Shown here piece after piece: positions 6,859 to 10,399 of a stretch of 10,399 nt of DNA. The DNA comes from Tannerella sp. (GTDB taxonomy: Bacteria; Bacteroidota; Bacteroidia; Bacteroidales; Tannerellaceae): contig JAIRKN010000276.1 of the NCBI GenBank assembly GCA_031260095.1, positions 1-10,399 on the forward strand, given 5' to 3'. Numbering within the stretch: position 1 is the stretch's first letter; the number at the start of each line of letters is the position of its first letter. The translations under genes were made by a program, and so were the position numbers. Below the pieces are notes generated by a model. The model saw nothing but the letters and a program-made list of their open reading frames with translations, searched no databases and was not told where the DNA came from.

Positions 6859-7521
6859 TTATGTTTCAATTATTCCGTCTTTAATGCGTATAATCCTGTC
6901 TGTTTCAGCGGCAACCGTCCACTCGTGCGTAACAATAATAACAGTTACCCCTTGTCGGTTTACTTCCCTGAACAGCTTCATTACCTCGATCGACGTGGAA
7001 GAATCAAGCTGCCCGGTAGGTTCGTCCGCAAGGATAACCGCCGGTTGCGATATCAACGCTCTTGCGATCGCTACCCGTTGCCTTTGTCCGCTCGACAACT
7101 CGTTGGGGAAATGCGTTTCCCAACCCTCCAGTCCCAAAAGCCGCAACTGCTCAAGGGCTTTCCGGTTGCGTTCCTTCCGGCTTATTCCTCTGTAATATAG
7201 AGGTAAGGCCACGTTTTCAATCATGTTTTTATACGGGATCAGGTGGGCGGATTGAAAAACAAAACCAATCAATCGATTCCTGTAATGGGCGGCTTCTTCG
7301 CGGGATAGATTTTTCATCCGCTTATCCGATAAATAGTACTCTCCTTCATCGTATTTATCAAGAAGACCCAGTATATTCATCAGCGTGGACTTCCCTGAGC
7401 CGGAAGCGCCCATTACCGACACCATTTCACCACGGGCGATGGACAGTGTTACACCCTTCAATGCCTGCAACTCCGTGTATCCGGTGACGTACGTTTTTTG
7501 TATGTCAATCAATCTTATCAT
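6859..7521 (-). CDS. MacB/LolD-type ABC transporter ATP-binding protein
   Basis: This is a 220-residue stand-alone nucleotide-binding subunit with every expected motif. These are Walker A GASGSGKST (38-46), Q-loop Gln90 in FVFQSAHL, signature LSSGQRQRV (142-150), Walker B AVILADEP (161-168), D-loop QLDSS and switch His199 in IIVTHE. The signature has Ser in place of the first Gly of LSGGQ, a common change. The insert after the Q-loop (LIPYKNMIENVALPLYY) is typical of the MacB/LolD subfamily, which uses ATP to drive periplasmic conformational change rather than to move substrate through the membrane. In E. coli MacB the ATPase is fused to the permease; here they are separate genes. The frame is open to a GTG at 7542, but the ATG at 7521 gives the usual start (MIRLIDIQKTY). 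It overlaps the adaptor gene by 17 bases. Confidence 0.93.
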   Translation of the reverse strand: MIRLIDIQKTYVTGYTELQALKGVTLSIARGEMVSVMGASGSGKSTLMNILGLLDKYDEGEYYLSDKRMKNLSREEAAHYRNRLIGFVFQSAHLIPYKNMIENVALPLYYRGISRKERNRKALEQLRLLGLEGWETHFPNELSSGQRQRVAIARALISQPAVILADEPTGQLDSSTSIEVMKLFREVNRQGVTVIIVTHEWTVAAETDRIIRIKDGIIET

Positions 7522-8587
7522 GATTCGTAACGATTTTATCACCGGGATTGACGCCTTCGGCTATTTCCGTATAAACCCCGTCGGAGACACCTAACGTCAC
7601 ATTCTTTTTAACCGGCTCTTTACCAGGCTCTTCTAAAACATACAAATAGGTGGAATCATTCCGGTATACAACGTGTTTTTCTTCTACAGACAGCGCATCG
7701 TCACGACTGTTCAACAGGATCTCCGCCGTAGCGGAATAGCCGGAACGCAATACGGGCATATCGTCGGTTATCACAAATTCCGCCTCCAGCATATATTTCA
7801 TGATCCCGTTTTCGGGATTCCCCTTGGATGAAATCTTGATGACCGTCGCTTTCGCGGTAAAATCGTCGTAAGCGCTAAAGGTTAGCGTAACGGTATCTCC
7901 CAATGATACATATTTCAGATAATGTTCCGCAATAAGCGTCCGGAACTTGTACAGGCCGGTTTCCGCTACAATGGCAATGGTGGAGCCGGGATTATAGTTA
8001 TTCCTTTCAATAACAGAAGCTCCGGTTTCCAGCGGGATATCTATCACCGTTCCGCTGGTGCTTGACTTGACGATATTGGAAATGTTCTTGGAGGCGATAC
8101 GCCCTTTTTTCAGGATATCCAACTGGTTCTCGGCGGAAGTAAGGTTCTCTTTTGTTATCAGGTATATACGAGTGCGTTCGTCCATCTCTACCTTCGATAT
8201 GGTTTGGCTTGCAAACAAGCGTTTTGCTCTTTCATATTCGACGGTGCGGGTATTGTACTCAATCCGCGCTATGTTGACATTGCTTTCGAGCCGTTCTATA
8301 TCCGACGTACTCGGTACTAACTGGATCGATGCAACAGGCGTTCCTGCGCTAATATGATCGCCGATTTTTACATAAATGTTTTCCAATATGCCGGAAAGTT
8401 GGGATTTGATTTCAATTTCCTTGGATGGAAACACATTCCCCGGAATAAATATATTTTCGTTGATATTCCTCTGCTGAAGGGTGGTTGTACGGTAGCTGTT
8501 TTTTCCCGCTTTGGCGAAAGACCGGTAAACGATAAATCCCAGCACTGATAAAAATACAAGTATCAATGTGATTTTTACCGTTTTCAT
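7505..8587 (-). CDS. MacA/HlyD-type periplasmic adaptor (membrane fusion protein)
   Basis: This is a 360-residue adaptor linking the inner membrane permease to the TolC duct. One N-terminal membrane anchor (VKITLILVFLSVLGFIVY) has the rest in the periplasm. Then comes the first half of a lipoyl-like domain (IKSQLSGILENIYVKIGDHISAGTPVASI), a charged coiled-coil hairpin of about 90 residues (IERLESNV to ENQLDILKKG), the second lipoyl half (SSTSGTVIDIPLETGASV), a beta-barrel domain (YLKYVSLGDTVTLTFSAYDD) and a membrane-proximal tail. An ATG at 8647 in the same frame would add 20 hydrophilic residues encoded by a repetitive purine-rich stretch. I prefer 8587 because it begins just before the anchor and has AAAGGA about six bases upstream. 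Longer translation cannot be excluded. The 3' end overlaps the ATPase start, so the two products are probably made in step. Confidence 0.9.
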   Translation of the reverse strand: MKTVKITLILVFLSVLGFIVYRSFAKAGKNSYRTTTLQQRNINENIFIPGNVFPSKEIEIKSQLSGILENIYVKIGDHISAGTPVASIQLVPSTSDIERLESNVNIARIEYNTRTVEYERAKRLFASQTISKVEMDERTRIYLITKENLTSAENQLDILKKGRIASKNISNIVKSSTSGTVIDIPLETGASVIERNNYNPGSTIAIVAETGLYKFRTLIAEHYLKYVSLGDTVTLTFSAYDDFTAKATVIKISSKGNPENGIMKYMLEAEFVITDDMPVLRSGYSATAEILLNSRDDALSVEEKHVVYRNDSTYLYVLEEPGKEPVKKNVTLGVSDGVYTEIAEGVNPGDKIVTNHDKID

Positions 8588-8708
8588 TTCGTATCCTTTG
8601 TTTTCGTATCTTACTACTTGTTCTTGAGTCTTGTCTTTTGTCTTCATATCTTATCTCTCGTTTTATATCTATCTCCTGCCTTCGTATCTCATTTTCTGTT
8701 TTCGTATT
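8588..8708 (-). repeat. Purine-rich GATACGAA repeat region between permease and adaptor genes
   Basis: Copies of GATACGAA (minus strand) occur at 8588-8595, 8603-8610 and 8681-8688, with variants GATATGAA at 8643-8650 and AATACGAA at 8701-8708. Between them the minus strand is almost entirely A and G, with short reiterations such as AAGACAAAAGACAAGA. The outermost copy lies in the last codons of the permease gene, and two lie just before the preferred adaptor start. It is the only loose joint in an otherwise tight operon and may have grown by slippage. It includes the alternative adaptor start at 8647. Confidence 0.5.
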
Positions 8709-9942
8709 GTATGGCGTCTACCGGCTCAATAGTGGAGGCTTTAATGGCGGGAAACACTCCGGCAATGACGCCTGCAATGACCAACACAAACAGCGACATC
8801 AACGCCGTCGCAATATCCAGCGTTGTTTTTTGCATCAGCATGGTGCTTCCCGACATGGATAACAGCCGGTCAATGAACAAAAGGATTCCCTTTCCCGCAA
8901 GCAACCCGACCATACCGGCGGCCGTCGTTACCACAACCGATTCGAGCAGTATCAGGCTGATAATCGACCGGGGCGACGCCCCTACCGCCAGCCGGATTCC
9001 AATTTCATTAGTTCGTTCTTTTACTGTCACAAACATGATATTGCTGATCCCGACCACACCGCTTATCAGGAAACAGATTCCTACTGCCCATATAAACATT
9101 CGTATTCCCTTGAACAGTGATTCAAAAGCAGAGGTCTGGGTTTCCAGGTTAGCCACATACACCGCCCGGTTATCCTGCGATGAGAATCCCGACTTATAGG
9201 CGATATAATGCCGTAGTTCCGATTCGAACTGCTTTGAATCGGTCGCCTGATCCGGGTACAGGAAAAAAGTCGGAAATTCGAGGGCGGTGTCGATAGCCCT
9301 GCGATAGCTCGGAAAGGGAATGTACACCGAATTGATTTCGGACGAACTGAATATGTCGTCGTTTTTCAACACCCCAATTACACGGAAATAAACGCCGCGA
9401 ACTTGTATATGTTTATGCAGGGCTTCCCGGCTGCCGAACAGGGCGCTTGCCACGTTCCCCCCTATAATCGCAACATCTCGCTTCCTCTCCATATCGCCGG
9501 GGGTAAACGGACGCCCGTCTTCCTTGACTGACAAAATCCTGATTTGCATATAATCCGTATTTACCCCAATGATGTTAAACAGACCGCTTTTCATGCCGTT
9601 TTGCACCAGTTGCCATGATGATGTCTGGGGAGAAATGGCGACTATTTCGGGAAACCTGTTTTTGAGCGATTGCAGGTACGCTTCGTCGAAACGTACGGTT
9701 TTACCTTCCTTTACGTTTTTGTACTTTTGGGACGTCGAATTACCATAGATATACATCGTCTTTTGGGCGAATACGTTGAACATACCCATTACCGCGTCCT
9801 GGAAGCCCTTTCCCGTACCGAGCAGCACGACCAAAATCAAGATCCCCCACGATACGCCAAAGCCCGACAATACCGTCCGCATTTTGTTCTGACGGACAGA
9901 ATAATATATCTCGCGAAGCACCTCTATACTCATAAACTTCAT
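8689..9942 (-). CDS. MacB/FtsX-family ABC transporter permease
   Basis: This is a 417-residue inner membrane protein with the type VII (MacB/LolC/FtsX) layout. One membrane helix lies near the N-terminus (about residues 24-44, following the conserved NKMRTVLSGFGV). A large MacB_PCD-type periplasmic domain spans about 48-280. Three C-terminal helices follow (about 283-310, 328-358 and 375-402). The ERTNEIGIRLAVGAS coupling helix (about 308-322) and the closing FPAIKASTIEPVDAI are hallmarks of the FtsX domain. It should dimerise, bind the separate ATPase encoded two genes downstream and work as a mechanotransmission pump with the adaptor and TolC-type protein. Substrates in this family include peptides, macrolides and lipoproteins; nothing here tells which. 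ACGAGG abuts the ATG at 9942 and lies nine bases before an in-frame ATG at 9933, so the true start may be 9933. The gap from the upstream gene is 33 bases. Confidence 0.92.
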   Translation of the reverse strand: MKFMSIEVLREIYYSVRQNKMRTVLSGFGVSWGILILVVLLGTGKGFQDAVMGMFNVFAQKTMYIYGNSTSQKYKNVKEGKTVRFDEAYLQSLKNRFPEIVAISPQTSSWQLVQNGMKSGLFNIIGVNTDYMQIRILSVKEDGRPFTPGDMERKRDVAIIGGNVASALFGSREALHKHIQVRGVYFRVIGVLKNDDIFSSSEINSVYIPFPSYRRAIDTALEFPTFFLYPDQATDSKQFESELRHYIAYKSGFSSQDNRAVYVANLETQTSAFESLFKGIRMFIWAVGICFLISGVVGISNIMFVTVKERTNEIGIRLAVGASPRSIISLILLESVVVTTAAGMVGLLAGKGILLFIDRLLSMSGSTMLMQKTTLDIATALMSLFVLVIAGVIAGVFPAIKASTIEPVDAIQYENRK

Positions 9943-9975
9943 CCTCGTTTTTTCGTGAAAAATACGGAATTAGAA

Positions 9976-10399
9976 TCACATCAATTTAAATAATTCGGTG
10001 ATTGCCCAAATCGACACAACCGGAATAGCGACCGACAATATCGCATATACATATCTTATCTGATAAATATGCCGGATAAAAACGGCAACGATCAGATAGT
10101 ACGGCACAAAAGAGTAGTTAATAAGCCCCATGGCCAGCTTGAATCTCGGGTGGTTCGGCAGCATGGTTGTTATCTCCTCTGTTTGCGGGAGGTCTAAACC
10201 GTCTAACAGGAAGATGCCGACAAGAATCACCACTGCCGGTATTATAAACGGATAGGACGTTGCACGTGCTATATGACCAAACGACGCCTGACCGTTAAAC
10301 AGTAATGCCGTCAGGTGGAATAACAACGCCATAATTAACCAGACAGCCACACCTAACAGAATTGTAGCCCAATAGCTTATTCTCGTCATAATTTCAAAT
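9976..10399 (-). CDS. Yip1-like integral membrane protein, 5' end beyond the window
   Basis: This is a mostly hydrophobic protein with about four or five membrane segments: SYWATILLGVAVWLIMALLF, the YPFIIPAVVILVGIFLL stretch, a helix near LINYSFVPYYLIVAVFI, and YVYAILSVAIPVVSIWAI. The segment with a polar FNGQASFGHIARATSYPFIIP turn resembles the Yip1 domain, in which a conserved polar turn links two helices. Yip1 proteins are normally longer and begin with a further region before these helices. The reading frame stays open to the last base of the window, so I treat the gene as cut off and the ATG at 10389 as probably internal. It is the first visible gene of the export operon, 33 bases before the permease. 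Bacterial Yip1 proteins have no settled function. The family call is moderate and membrane location is sure. Confidence 0.65.
   Translation of the reverse strand, partial: FEIMTRISYWATILLGVAVWLIMALLFHLTALLFNGQASFGHIARATSYPFIIPAVVILVGIFLLDGLDLPQTEEITTMLPNHPRFKLAMGLINYSFVPYYLIVAVFIRHIYQIRYVYAILSVAIPVVSIWAITELFKLM

Noticed and set aside
6858-6869. TTG start for the TolC-type gene, four residues upstream
   Set aside because: It lies within the ATPase coding end; the ATG at 6857 follows the stop by one base and opens a normal signal peptide.
7062-7487. 141-residue plus-strand frame opposite the ATPase
   Set aside because: It is fully antisense to a gene with every ABC motif, and its composition is not protein-like.
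8588-8688. A small peptide gene that could be the exporter's substrate
   Set aside because: I looked in this spacer and in 9943-9975 for a double-glycine leader or Cys-rich peptide. Only the repetitive frame that extends the adaptor is present, so any substrate gene must lie outside the window.
8618-9199. 193-residue plus-strand frame opposite the permease and adaptor
   Set aside because: It is antisense to well-supported genes, is Thr/Ser/Ile-rich in the manner of shadow frames, and shows no domain or promoter.

Overview
The window looks like chromosomal DNA of a Bacteroidales-type bacterium (Bacteroides/Parabacteroides/Dysgonomonas-like). Three lines of evidence support this. Genes are preceded by the Bacteroidetes promoter form (TTTG or TTG about 19-20 bases upstream of TAnnTTTG) and by weak Shine-Dalgarno sequences. 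The protein families (IS1595-type transposase, PstS-like binding protein, Yip1 membrane protein, split MacAB-TolC exporter, transglutaminase-like lipoprotein) have a Bacteroidetes flavour. The base composition is moderate, with AT-rich patches on the left. The assignment is by recognition only; no database was searched.

Left part (1-1367, plus strand): an IS1595-family transposase gene that has lost its whole catalytic DDE domain by an in-frame internal deletion but keeps its zinc-ribbon head, its tail and a good promoter. It is followed by an AT-rich class I SAM-dependent methyltransferase of unknown substrate. This segment looks like accessory, transferred DNA.

Middle part (1421-3948): a minus-strand B12-binding-domain radical SAM protein and a plus-strand PstS-like periplasmic binding protein, transcribed divergently from a 299-base control region. 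Each has its own recognisable Bacteroidetes promoter. The binding-protein promoter carries an inverted repeat over its -33 element. No PstC, PstA or PstB partner is present.

Right part (4046-10399, minus strand): one tightly packed operon that enters from beyond the right edge. In order of transcription it encodes a Yip1-like membrane protein (5' end cut off by the window), a MacB/FtsX-type ABC permease, a MacA/HlyD-type periplasmic adaptor, a LolD/MacB-type ATPase, a TolC-type outer membrane factor and a transglutaminase-fold lipoprotein. The last four genes overlap or nearly touch. The middle four form a complete ABC-type tripartite export machine spanning both membranes. The flanking Yip1-like protein and transglutaminase-like lipoprotein have no assigned role and are the most interesting part of the window. 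A strong two-way hairpin terminator at 4003-4034 separates this operon from the convergent pstS-like gene.

No RNA genes, CRISPR arrays or intact mobile elements were seen.
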